From NCBI GenBank assembly GCA_021234155.1, contig JAJEKV010000062.1, forward strand, positions 498,001 through 562,000: a DNA stretch of 64,000 nt, in the 5' to 3' direction. This DNA is from Isoetes taiwanensis (taxonomy: Eukaryota > Streptophyta > Lycopodiopsida > Isoetales > Isoetaceae). A model generated the notes under the pieces. It made no database searches. It was not told where the DNA came from and saw nothing but the letters and a program-made list of their open reading frames with translations. Every line of letters starts with the position of its first letter. Positions within the stretch are counted from its first letter, which is position 1. Positions 48,604-59,799 of the stretch are shown here, piece after piece. Both the position numbers and the translations under genes were made by a program.

Positions 48604-51053
48604 TTATCTAGCACTGTTTATGAGAGTAGCACTGTGTCTTTCAATTTCAAAGTGTTCCTGATTACCATTACTATAAATGTTTGACATCATCACATGGCCC
48701 GGGGCATACACAGGATCTAATTTAACAATGGCATCAAAGCATTGCTTTCCTAAATCCAGATTGCAATGCCTTTCACAAGCACTCAGTAATATCATCCATG
48801 GATATATATGACTATGGAAAACATCTGTGAGCATATCTTTAGCTTTGTGAAAGTATCCTGAACGAGCAAGAAGGTCAACCATGCAGCTAATATGATATGT
48901 ATCTGCCTGTATTTCCTGATATTTACTCATGGTTTCGAAGTAACATATAGCTTCATCTACTAGTCCTGAATGATTGAACGCACAAAGAACACTAGTAACT
49001 ACTTTATTATTTGGTTGGATACCATGTTTTTGCATGTTTTCAAAACAGTCTACCGCCACCTCAGCCTCACCAAACTGGGCATATGCGGTAATTATTCCAC
49101 CCCACACTAAGCTATCATGGTTTAGCAAACTGTCAAAGACCCTGCGTGCTTCCACCAAACATCCACATTGAGAATACATTTCGACAAGAGAAGATCCTAC
49201 AACAATATCAGATCCTATTGCATCTTTTATGATCTGTTCATGGATGTGCCGACCTTGCAGCATAGCACCTACAGCACCACATGCAACCAAGATGCTTGAA
49301 AATGTGAATTTGTCTGGCTTCATAAGACCATGCTGCATGTTAGAAAAGCATCTTATTGCAAGTCTGTTTTCACCAAGCTGCACAAAACCTCCAATCATTG
49401 CATTCCATGTCACTGTGTTTTGACTGGGAAGTGTGTTGAAGACTAACTCTGCTTCTTCTAAACTCCCACATTTGGCATACATATCAATAAGAGAACTCCC
49501 AACCACGACATCAGGTTTAAGGCCATGCTCAAAAATTTGTTCGTGAATGTGCCTACCCCGCTCTATGGCATTGATGCTGCCACATGCCTTAAGGATGCTG
49601 GGAAATGTAAATTTATTCATCTTTATGCCCCTCTGCTGCATATCATCAAAAAACTGTAAAGCAAGGTAGCCTGAATCACATTGGGAATATGTTGTAAGAA
49701 CTAGATTACATGACACGACATCTTGATTCAGCAATCTGCTAAAAACTCTGTAGGCTTCCTTCAAGCTTCCACATTTTGCATAAGCATCAATAAGAGTGTT
49801 TCCAACAAAATTATCAGACTGAAATCCCCTTCCAAAGATCTGGTCATGGATACATCTCACATGCTCTAAGGTACCTATGCTGCTACATGCTTTGAGGACA
49901 TTCAGAAATGTGACTTTGGTAGGTTTAATGCCTCTTTGCTGCATGTCATCAAAGCATTTCAGGGCAAAATCACCCTTCCCATGATTGGCATACCCTGCAA
50001 TCATTTCACTCCATGACACTACATCTTGATTATGCAAATTGTTAAACAGTGCAAGTGCCTCCTCAAAAGTGCCACATTTCACATACATGTCAATGAGACT
50101 GTTAGCCACAATATGTTCAGATGCTATGCCATTGTCCAGTATTTGTTCATGGAAGCATCTCGCATGCTCAATGGCAGATAAATTGCTGCATGCCTTCAAT
50201 AAACCCAAAAATGTAACTTTGTTAGGCTTTATGCAATTGTTCTGCATCTCTTTGAAACAATCTACAGCAAGATGCCCCATGCCATTCTGGGCATACCCTG
50301 AAATCATTCCGCTCCAAGATATTACATCTTGAATAGGTAATTGATCAAGGATATGCCGTGCCTCCTCCAGCATGTTGTTCCTGGCATACATATGGATGAG
50401 TGCATTTCCTACGCTAATGTCATCTTGAAATGTGCTCTCTATAACCTGCCCATTGATAATTCTACCAAGTTCTAAAGCATTTGTACTACTGCAGACTTTC
50501 AACATACTTAAAAATGTATACTTGTCTGGATTTGAGCCCTTTCGTTGAAAATTATGGTACAAACTAATGGCCATATCCGCTTGAAAGAGCTTAGCACAGC
50601 CTTCAATGAGTGCATTCCACGTATATAAACTTGGTTCTGAGACCTTGTTGAATGCCTGATTTGCTTCAATCAGACTTCCACAAGTTGCATATAGACGAAT
50701 GACATGGTCAATCAAGAAAGCAAGAGAATCCAGGCCATTCTGAATTATTACTGACTGTATTCTCCTTGAAAGCTTTAGATCTTGCCGGTTATTGCACTCA
50801 TAGACCATGATATAGGCCACATCTGCAGATATCCTATGATTTTCCCCTTCATGCTGAATTTCTGCTTTCTTAACTGTATCATTTAACCATCCCCAACTCT
50901 TCAAGTCTCCAAGATGCCTACTGGCAAAGACAACCTAAATTAAAACTGTAAAAGAGTTTAACATGTAAATTCTGCTTACCTGGAAGAGGCATTAGAGTAC
51001 AACACTCTGGCAGCATCACGACCACACTGCAAAAGCTTCCTTCGACTATGCAT
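48604..51053 (-). CDS. Pentatricopeptide repeat protein, PLS type with E-like C-terminus
   Basis: PPR proteins bind organelle RNA base by base and guide editing, splicing or stability. The main exon, 50920-48604, is one long frame. Joining it to a first exon 51053-50980 through a 59-bp GT-AG intron (CAG|GTAAGC ... TTGCCAG) gives 796 residues starting MHSRRKLLQCGRDAARVL, an Arg/Ser-rich leader typical of mitochondrial or plastid import. The body is a continuous array of P, L and S repeats. Repeating units read VGNALIHMYARN, ANSLIDMYVKCG, GNTLIDAYAKCG, GSSLIDMYAKCG, DVVSWSEMIAGYA and KPTKVTFLNVLKACSS. The C-terminus (YHISCMVDLLARSGYFHKAK, LLSACERHCNLDLG, MMSNIYSNGNQ) matches the E-motif region. 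No DYW deaminase domain follows. The long frame lacks any ATG before its conserved part, which supports the upstream exon. It appears functional. Confidence 0.9.
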
Positions 51054-52040
51054 CAGTGATGGACATTAAAGCAGATTATAATTGCCAAAGGGTTTTGTAG
51101 CTCTCTCTTATTTGCCTGCAGACCAAAAGGTTAATGCAATTCATAAGATCTAGGTTGGTAATATGGCTCAAGAACCGACAAGCTTAATTGGCAAATTAAA
51201 AATTAGTTGGCAAACCAAAAGATTCAAAGAGAGTTTGATATGGCGTGTCGTTAATCCTAGAAGCCAGTCAAATCTGAGAGTTCCATCCTCAAATACCTCT
51301 CTCAGCCAATAGTGGCCTATCCAGCTCATTTTGTATTGGCCAGGTTTGCTGTCATTATAAAGATTCTAGGTCACAACCTTAATTTAAGTTGCTGTTTGTA
51401 GCAAGCTTTTTTGCCTTCTCAAAGAGCCCCCCCCCAGTGAGAAATGACAGAAATCTCGATTTCCAATTTGTCGATCAATGTGTTGTTCTCAAGAAAAAAA
51501 TATCACTAATATGGCTTCCCCTCCAGACACTAGATGATTTTGGTAGTAACTTAATATATGCAATATAGAAAGCATTAGCGACCTGTCTGGCAGTCCTGTT
51601 AATGTTACTTTACACAGTCCAGCATTCATGAGCATCAATAGATGTATTAGGAATCTTAGGCATCAAAAGATTCCGGAGATAGTTGGAGTCAATTGTCAAA
51701 TCCCAATTGGGAAGATTGCATAGAAATGCAAACTGAGAGTAGCATTTTGTCCCATTCTTTCCAGAGTTGGTGTTTTCAGCTAAGAAACGTGTACATACAT
51801 ATACCGTTGGTGTTTTCAGCTATGTGCAATATACATACTAATCAAACGTTTTGTATCTAAAGACATATAGTAAGTATATATATTGGACCTCACCATGCCT
51901 CTGCCCTCTTATGCCGAAATCTCCTCTGTTCAGATGCAAATCCTCAATAGTTTCGCCTGGACAAAAAAGGATCAACTAGCAGTAAAGCAGGCTTGGGCAA
52001 ACAATTGGATGGGATTGTGAGAAGAGTGAGGGAAGCTGGT
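51054..52040. other. Upstream flank of the PPR gene
   Basis: This non-coding flank includes a C-tract near 51425-51435. It presumably contains the PPR promoter, but I cannot point to a convincing TATA box. Confidence 0.35.
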
Positions 52041-52058
52041 GGAGCCGATGAACGGTGC

Positions 52059-53321
52059 CTTTTTTGGCTCCCAAAATCAGCGATTTTGGGAAAATCGCTT
52101 AAGCGATTTTTCAAATTTGCGAAAATCGCTTAAGCGATTTCAAAAGGGTCACTCTCCGTCGCCGGAAAAAGGGATCACCTGGCCAGGTGGTTTTAAAAAA
52201 AAACACCTGGGTGGTTTTTCAAAAAAATTGAAAATCGCTAAGCGATTTTTCAAAATCAAACATACCTAATACCGTAGAAAAAAAAAAAAAAAAAAATCGC
52301 AAAAGCGATTTTTAAGCGATGTCTAAAAAAAAAAAAAAAAAAAATTGAAAATCGCAAGCGATTTTGAATTCAATAAGCTTATGCGTGAAAGGTCTTGTTG
52401 AAGCGATCCACCTTAAATGCTTGCTTCCGTAGTTCTGAGTTCTCCGGCATAGTGCGGCTTGTTTGATAGGGTTTGTTAGAATGAAGCGGTTTGTTGGAAT
52501 GTAGAATGTAGGTTTTTCTTGGAAATATAGGGTTTTGCTCTTCGTTGCAAGCACCTTCATTTCGCTCTCTTACATTCATCTCGGGACACTCAAAATGGCC
52601 GGACACAAAGGCATGACGGGGACACACCATCAGAAATGCGATCTCATATTAGTGAGGCAATCTTAGCCCATGCGAATCGATTCAATTTGGAGGTACAAAG
52701 CGAGATGAACGGATCAGAGCGAGAGAAGTTAGCGCTGATCAAACACGAGGCCCATTTGTTTTCTAAATTGTTTTCCAAAGGTAATTGATTCTAATACTCA
52801 TTTTATCGATTCTAATACTTCCAGCGACTCGCAACCATAAATATAAAATTGCAAGTGACAATACCTTCAAAAATTAACACAAAAGAAGCTTGCAAAAATC
52901 GCTTGGGCCAAAGCTGAAACAAGTCGAGAAAATGAAGGGAAGTGCAAAGAAGTCAAGCGATTTTCCCTTTTTTCATTATATTTTTTTTTTTTCGATTTTA
53001 CAAGATTCTTTTTCCTTGAAAATCGCAAAAGCGATTTCAAGTTTTATATTTTTTCGGTAGCGACCAGGGCTTGTCGCGATCGGACTCCGTCTTGTGACTC
53101 AGATGCTCGCGGCCGGGGTCAGGTGCGCCCCGTCTTGACCCGCCATCTTGGCGGGACCCGTCTTGGTCGAGATGCGATCTTGTTGAAAATCAGCTTAAAA
53201 GCGATTTCGGATTTTTTTTTCTTTCCTCCACCGCGACTACGGTTTTCGGCAGGCTTTTTTCAGCCAAAATCGGCTTAAGCGATTTGCGTATGCGAGGGAC
53301 CCCAATTTGGGAGCCAAAAAG
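52059..53321. mobile_element. Palindrome-rich block with short terminal inverted repeats
   Basis: The block is bounded by CTTTTTTGGCTCCCAAAAT (52059-52077) and its inverse AATTTGGGAGCCAAAAAG (53304-53321). Inside are about eight palindromic sites of the form AAATCGC-(0-5 nt)-AAGCGATTT. Two, at 52091-52110 and 52122-52140, are (near-)perfect 20-mers. Others are at 52231-52250, 52293-52313, 52347-52366, 53016-53040, 53183-53208 and 53266-53285, with half sites near 52893 and 52954. Long A runs and GC-rich interludes separate them. It has no gene. It may be a non-autonomous foldback transposon or the non-coding end of the HUH element that follows. Confidence 0.55.
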
Positions 53322-53488
53322 ACCCCGAAGACGAAGGGTAGATGTATGTGAGAAAAAGAGGCAACAAAACAAAAAACAGCAAAGTTCTTGCATGTTAAAC
53401 AAAATGGTAGATTATGTTGCGCAATTGTTGGAGGGGCGAGGGATAACATAGGGTTGTATTCGTATTCGTATAATTCTAATGTCAGATA

Positions 53489-55312
53489 ATGGGTTTAGGG
53501 TTGCCTATGGTCAGTCTGCTGTGGTCGATTTTGTTCCCTTTTGGTTTGGGGGCGCGTAGATGCCATGGAGCAGAGGAGGAGGAGTTCGTCGTGTTGGAGT
53601 TGGAGGTAAGTCTACTATTTAAATTTCAAGCCTGTGGCAGTTTCGACTGCATTGTTCTTGAGGAGGAATTGTCTATTTCCTTGTGCAATTATCTTGTGCA
53701 ATTGTGGTGTCAGGCCTACAACTGCGTTTGCAATTTATGTAACATGTTGAAGAGGGCAGCTAGGTGTAAGAAGCAGGCTCTTCCTCCTGAGACCAATTTT
53801 TCTTGTATAGATAATGTTTTCTGTGTGGGGAATACAAAGGGAAATAGTAAGGGCAAAGCTAAGGTGGGTGATGAGGATGAGGGCAATGGGCTGCTAGATG
53901 TGAGCCTCACTCTAGACTATGCTGGGAAGGACGTCCTGCTCCAGATGTTTAAGATACTTGTTGATTTTGTGAAGGAGACTGTTGCATAGGCTTTGGCCCT
54001 TGAGAGGGGATCCGAATTGGATCATTTGCATTGTCGGGGGGTCCTCAGAACCAGTCTGGGAACACCAAGGTCTGTGAACTCTGCCATTAAGAAGTTCTTT
54101 GGGTGGGGATCCCAAAAGCCAGCAGGTATCCTGTTGATCTGCAAGGCTTTGAAGAACACTAGGATGCATTGCTTTGAGGGCCTCGTTGGCTATTGCCTGA
54201 AGGACTTTGGTAAGGTGCACTTCAATGTATACCTCCATAATGTGAGTGAGAAACAGATTGAGATGGGCAAAGATCTGTACCTTCTTCATGGTGCAGGTGA
54301 TTTGAAAATTGTCATGGTATTGGACAATAAGAATTTGCTGCATAGAGCTCATCGTTTTATGAAGTACCATGGGAGAAAGCAGCTTTCTGCTTTCCTTGTG
54401 TACACTATTTTGCCAAATGTTGAGGATGGGGAAGTTCATATTATCCAGCCAGTGGATCTTGCCTACAAACTGTGTGTTCATTTCAGAGTACCATGTAAAG
54501 GCAACGTGAAGAATAACATTGAATCCATCACAGGCCATGCCCAGTGATGTTCCCTGTGTTATCTTTAACATCCCTGCAGGTATCCAGCCTATTGAGCGAA
54601 TGGGTAAGGCGAGGAAGAGATATTACGATGATGCATACAGTCCTGGAGATGGGGATGAGGGCTTTGTTGACATTGATGAGGAGGAGTTCAGGCCTGGGAT
54701 GGAAGGGAGATCTGAGCAGCCTGATTTCATTCCTGTGGACTCCATTGATTACACGATGGCTTGAACTGATGGCATGTTTGCATTTCTTTCCGTTTCGTTT
54801 GTAGTTAGTTCTTCTTTTACATTTATTGCTTGTGCAAGACTGACAGGAATGAAGTGCTGTCCATGGAGGAGGATGCTTGTGCCAATGCCTTCTGTGGCCC
54901 CTCTAAAGAATGGACAACAGGAGGTCATGGAGTCACTCACCCCTCCTGACAGACCAGCTGAGCCTCCACTCCCTCAGCTCCCCTCTGTGAAGAATCTCAT
55001 TTCCATTGGTCTCCCACACATCCTTTTGTGGCATCTGCACCAGCAGAGCGTGCGCATGTGGCATCTGAACTGCTGACTAGTGTTGTGAATATAAATACTC
55101 TTGCAGAGACTGTTGCAGCTTCGGTGCATCTGCTTCGGATGTAGCTGGGGCGTCTATTCCACGAGCTGGAGGAGACCATAGGAAGCATGGAATGGGATGA
55201 AGTTGCAGCGGCGGCCAGAGAGAGGCAAGCGCTGAGAAGCCACATGAACTTGGCATGGGCTTTGTTGCTGCGAGAGTTGAGGCGCATTGGCAGGTTGTTC
55301 CTGAACCATTGA
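53489..55312 (+). pseudogene. Rep-like HUH endonuclease of a replitron-like transposon, broken
   Basis: One frame (53489-54546) holds the three landmarks of Rep-type single-strand DNA endonucleases in order and at the usual spacing: motif I SLTLDY (53903-53920), motif II HLH (metal-binding HUH, 54023-54031) and motif III YCLKD with the nicking tyrosine (54191-54205). Sequence between and after (VHFNVYLHNVS, LLHRAHRFMKYHGRKQLSAF) is protein-like. A TAG at 53987-53989 falls between motifs I and II, and the frame ends at 54546. Coding potential continues in another frame (54519-54764: RKRYYDDAYSPGDGDEGFVD, acidic). After further shifts the first frame carries ELLTSVVNINTLAETVAASV, a TAG, and then WDEVAAAARERQALRSHMNL to a TGA at 55310. 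No helicase domain is seen. Replitrons are eukaryotic HUH transposons; this assignment is inference from motifs. Confidence 0.6.
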
Positions 55313-55610
55313 ACACCCCATGTACTAGATTCTCTCCTTAACAATTGCATAGGGAAATGACAGGTTGGCAAGGAGGCATGCACAGGCGTTAAACATCACT
55401 ACCAATTGATTGAAACTGTTACATTATGGGATTGCAGTTCATTTCCTTTGTTCTGTCATTTTTTGTAGTTGCACTGCATTGTCTGGATGGAGCATGGTAT
55501 GTCTTTGTCTACTGCATGAATTCTGTAAGATGAAAACGAAAACTTTTTTAGAGCACAGGGAAGTTGCATTCACATTTGCATGTTTGAGCACTTGCATGGG
55601 ATTAGCCCCC

Positions 55611-55700
55611 TGGCATAATGGATCGCTCTTCGGGGTGTTCCATTATGCCAGGTGAAGCATCACGGGACCGATTCATGTCACTGGGGTTCAAGTCCCCATG
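55611..55700 (+). other. Hairpin followed by a tRNA T-arm-like segment
   Basis: Perfect 14-bp arms CCTGGCATAATGGA and TCCATTATGCCAGG flank a 16-nt loop. About 35 nt later comes TGGGGTTCAAGTCCCCA, a T-arm with a B-box-like core. The first arm also resembles an A-box. The acceptor strands do not pair at tRNA spacing, so it is not a normal tRNA. It may be a rearranged tRNA-derived element. Confidence 0.35.
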
Positions 55701-56216
55701 CTTCTTCCTCTTGCATTCCTATTGCGTTTCTGTTTGTTGTGACAGACTGTTCAATTCTTGTGCTATTGTATTTATGGAACAGGATATTCTGTGGGAATTA
55801 GTAATGTGGAGTAATGTGTGTTGTTGGCATTCATGTGCATGCATTACTCGTTGAAATTCAAGTACTCTTTCATGTGATGTATGAATCCTGAGTATGTACA
55901 ATGTTGACTCTTAAGAATATGGTGCAAACCATTGGATGACGTGGAAAATGGGGTTTCACTCCATCTTCTTTTTGTTTGGATGGTTGGGGTTGCTAATTGA
56001 GGCATCTCCTCTGGCATATTCCATGGTTGAAGGGCTAGGATTAGGTCGAGTATGGATTAGGACGAACATGTTTTCACAACAAAAAGGAAAAAGGTTCTCT
56101 TGCTTCAACTCTTTTACATAGACATATCTAATTGTATATAAAACCTCACCAAATTCTTATATTTCTTATAATTTATCCATAACATTTAATAAGAAGGAAG
56201 GAATGAATGAATGAAT

Positions 56217-56690
56217 GTATCGTCCACGAAGACCAATTGGCCTACGAAATCCAAACAAAGAAAACAACAAGGATATTACTGTCAAGATTAGAAAACCCCG
56301 CCTCGAAGGGTTTTCGGTGGAAAAACCCTCGCAGTAATAGGCATGCTGACAACTATACAAAGCTGTATAATGATGTATTAAGGTGTAGATAATGCCCTGG
56401 CCAGAGGGTGTTACTGGAAAAAAAAATTTTGAGGGCCATCAAAATGGGGTATCGTCCACGGAGACCAATTGGCCTATAGGACCCAAATAAAGAAAACAAC
56501 AAGCGTATTACTGTCAGGATTAAAAAACCCTCGCCCCGAAGGGTTTTTGGGGGAAAAACCCTGGCAGTAATAGGCATGCTGACAAACTATACAAAGATGT
56601 ACAATGATGTATTAAGGTGTAGATAACGCCCTAGCCAGAGGGTGTTACTGGAAAAAAAAAATGAGGGCCATCAAAATGGCTTAACATCTT
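56217..56690 (-). repeat. Two tandem copies of a LINE 3' end
   Basis: Units of about 233 bp start with tatcgtccacg.agaccaattg (56217-56448 and 56450-56682) and match the segment at 21270-21450 that ends LINE copy 2. On the minus strand they end CGTGGACGATA, followed at the outer copy by ATTC-type repeats (56198-56217). The aaaaccc/gggtttt arms inside could fold. The tandem arrangement suggests two insertions or a local duplication. Confidence 0.6.
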
Positions 56691-57060
56691 GCGGGAGTTT
56701 TGGGCCATAATACATCGAATCAATCTAGATCGTCCATTTTGAACCGGGTTTTCAGGGGTGTGTTATATCTGTTTTAGCCAAGATTGATCTCAACCATTGG
56801 ATCGCTATAAGGGTGTTAAGATACAATTTTTTATCTTGCGAGCATGGGAGTTTTGGGCCACTTCGGATTATGATCCTCATTGAAGAAGAGGAATCAATCT
56901 AGATACATCCATTTGATAATAAAATAACCTTAGGGGTTTTATTGTTCCATAAGTAGAGGGCTCATGTTATATCTCACAAATAAACTACTGAGCCTTGAAA
57001 GATTGATCTCAACCATTGGATCGCTATAAACTTGAGGGTGTGTTAAGATACAATTCAGAT
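56683..57060. repeat. Diverged direct repeat
   Basis: Blocks atcttgcg...gggagttttgggcca, aatcaatctaga, ttatatct, and gattgatctcaaccattggatcgctataa with gtgttaagatacaatt occur twice, with an offset of roughly 150-220 bp. There is no gene. A run of 28 A follows at 57143-57170. Confidence 0.55.
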
Positions 57061-57229
57061 TTTTGGCACTATTCCTAGTATTAGGACATAGCTGACCTTC
57101 ATGGTCTCTATTTATTAAAGATATGATAGAAGTGAGCCCTCCAAAAAAAAAAAAAAAAAAAAAAAAAAAAGGTTGTGTGAGCCTAGGTTGCACATGTAGT
57201 GGCTGATCAGGCATGACTAACTGAACATA

Positions 57230-58740
57230 GTGTGCCCGGATATGGTCATATTAGACACCTCTGAAGGGCATGACATTCATCCTCAATGGCTCCCTGTTGA
57301 TAACATTGACAAATTATGTTCTCGTGTGCCTCCGGAGTCCATCTGTCTGTCTCAATGCGGAAGCGATGTGCCTCCATTCGAATGGAGGCTATCAATCTGT
57401 GCTTCTTCATGGGCAGATATCTACGCAGATAGCATTGAGGACCTTGTGTCAGTGTAGGATTGACCTGCTACTTGTAATGTGTCGTTTTAACCTATTCCAG
57501 GGTTCCCGCATTCAAAGATTGCTAATGCAGCAAGCATCAAGGCACGTTCTATCGCGAGAGCCACTGGACTCGTTTCTCCTTCTAACAGGCTTTGAGGCAT
57601 TCTGGCCCCAGTGCCAGGACATACACAAGGTTGGGGAGATGGGCACCGCCCATACCAACCACTTTCTGAAAGTAGATGATGTGGCGGCCCAATGCTGCCC
57701 ATTGGAGGGGCAAGAAACCTGTTTCTTGCAGCAGGATCTGATAAGGAACTGTGGACTTTATCCCAAGCGTGCATGCTAAGAAAGCTTTCTGCATCTACTG
57801 GCAAGGGTTACGGGGCCCCAAACCTCAACGCATATAAGAGAATAACAGGCTCTATCAGTGCTTTGAACAAGTGTGACTGATGGGCCTTGGCATACAGCTC
57901 TGCTTTATGATTGTTGTTCTGCATGGCATACAATGCTTTCCAGTCTGCTGCGATGCGTAGTCGGATGGAAGTATCTTAGTATGTGGTCGAAGGAAACCCC
58001 ACTCCCAGATACATGTCTACCTCCACATTTTACCCTTGGTAGGTGAAAGGAGGAGCTCTTAGCTGGCATGATGATGAGACAAACAACAGTTTAGTCTTGG
58101 CCATGTTGACGCGTATACTAGGGAACTGGCAAAAGGTGTCCAAGGCATCCAAATGGCGTTGCATGTCAGCTGGAGTGTAGGCTAGGTCCACATCATCATC
58201 ATATATGAGCTGTCTAATTATGTGGTGTAGAAGCTGGACTCCCGCTCCCCTATGCTCAATGAAGCAATCTTCCAACTGATCCATATACAGGCCAAAGAGC
58301 ATTAGAAAGAGTGGGCATCCCTGGGGACTCCAATACTGCTGACCACAAGTTGTCCTGATGATGCCAGTCGGTTTGAGCATGCCTCATACACCTTGTATAT
58401 CGCATTGAGACTGCCTAGAACTATCCCACAACTTATCCCGAGGCACAACGTCAAAAGCTTTTGCAAAATCCACAAAGCAGCAGTATAGGTCTTGTTGGCG
58501 ATTCCCGCTATCCTCGACCAAGGTCCGCATAGTGAATATATTGTCAAGCCAGAATCCTGCTTGCGTAGGAGCTCGCATCTCTGCTTCCTTTGCCCATATC
58601 ATCAACTGTTGCTCGAGAATGCCAGCCAATAGTTTGACAAAGAGTAAACTGACCATGATGGTGCGATAATTGGTCGGGCACCCGCCTTGTAGATGAGAAC
58701 AACCCTGCTAGTGATCCGCATTGGGGAGGAGCCTTATCGT
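57230..58740 (-). mobile_element. LINE reverse transcriptase remnant (family L1, copy 3)
   Basis: This is the most complete copy of the family. Reading the minus strand from 58740: LAGILEQQLMIWAKEAEMRA, QAGFWLDNIFTMRTLVED, CCFVDFAKAFDVVPRDKLW (RT motif A), then GCPLFLMLFGLYMDQLEDCF and the active-site segment RQLIYDDDVDLAYTPADMQR (about 58170-58230). VNMAKTKLLFVSSS, FTYQG and the C-terminal KALYAMQNN region follow. The usual YADD catalytic box reads YDDD. Frames shift several times, so it is inactive. The 3' part runs to about 57230. Confidence 0.8.
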
Positions 58741-59167
58741 AGTGCCCTATTGAACGACGCCATTAGGGTTGCTGTAATGGATATCTGATGTCTAGTTGTA
58801 ACTCATAACAAGTTTACATGCTCAGGCTTACACTTCTGTTGTGGGGCTTTGACTTTTATGATTTGTCACCACATATGCTAGGCAACCTGTAGATTGTTTA
58901 ATATTGTAGTGGCCTATATTACTAAGATGGATCTAGGTCTACAGCTGTGCATGCATTACAATGGTGATAAACTTGCATAATGCAAAGAACTTTGCACAAA
59001 AGGATTTAATCGCGAGGCATGAAGTATGTTATCTGTTTCTAATAATGATGTTCATTTTGTTTCGATCAATAATAACTTGGAAAATACTATCTCATGTCTG
59101 TAATAGAAATGCAATAAATGAAAAACATATAGATATTTGGGATGTTTGCAAAAGATTAATAGTTCTC

Positions 59168-59714
59168 AAAAAAATTTTGGACCCATGTACACCTACATTA
59201 TATATAAATATGTATTACACCAATGTATTAATACTGCATATTAAATCATTGTACATGGCATCCCACATATTAGGAAATTAAACCATTGAATAAAACCCCC
59301 TCCAGATCCCCCCCTCCCCCCAAGTTATTTTTGGTGATATTCGTACAGGGACTTCATCAGCAGTCTTGGGTCGTTGGATGTCGTTTTCGGGCAATCTTGG
59401 CCATTGTTAGGTGCAATTCGTTTTTTCGAAAAGTTTCAGTTAACTATTAGTTAGAAAAATATAATTGTTGTGAAGATGGCATATTCGCATGTAATGCGTA
59501 TATAGGTTTCCTAAGCCCTCTGGATTTGGACTGCCCGCGAATATCACCAAAAAAGAACTTTGTGGGATCTAGAGAGGGTTTTATTCAATGGTTTAATTTC
59601 CTAATATGTGGGATGCGATGTACAATGATTTAATATGCAGTATTAATACATTGGTATAATACATAATTATATATAATGTAGGTGTACCTGGGTCCAAAAA
59701 GAATTTTGGCCCGG
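59168..59714. repeat. Long inverted repeat (foldback, possible MITE)
   Basis: Left arm 59168-59350 and right arm 59530-59714 are inverted copies of each other (ggacccatgtacacctacat... versus ...atgtaggtgtacctgggtcc), with a few mismatches and a spacer of about 180 bp. Inner parts also pair (ggtgatattcg/cgaatatcacc). The outer ends read aattttggaccca and gggtccaaaaagaatttt. Transcription would give a hairpin RNA with arms of about 180 bp. Confidence 0.75.
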
Positions 59715-59799
59715 TTCTGTATGACATGAGTTCCATACTTAAAAATATATTGCAATGGGAACTACAGGGGAAATGGATCATAGGATAAGAAATAATATT

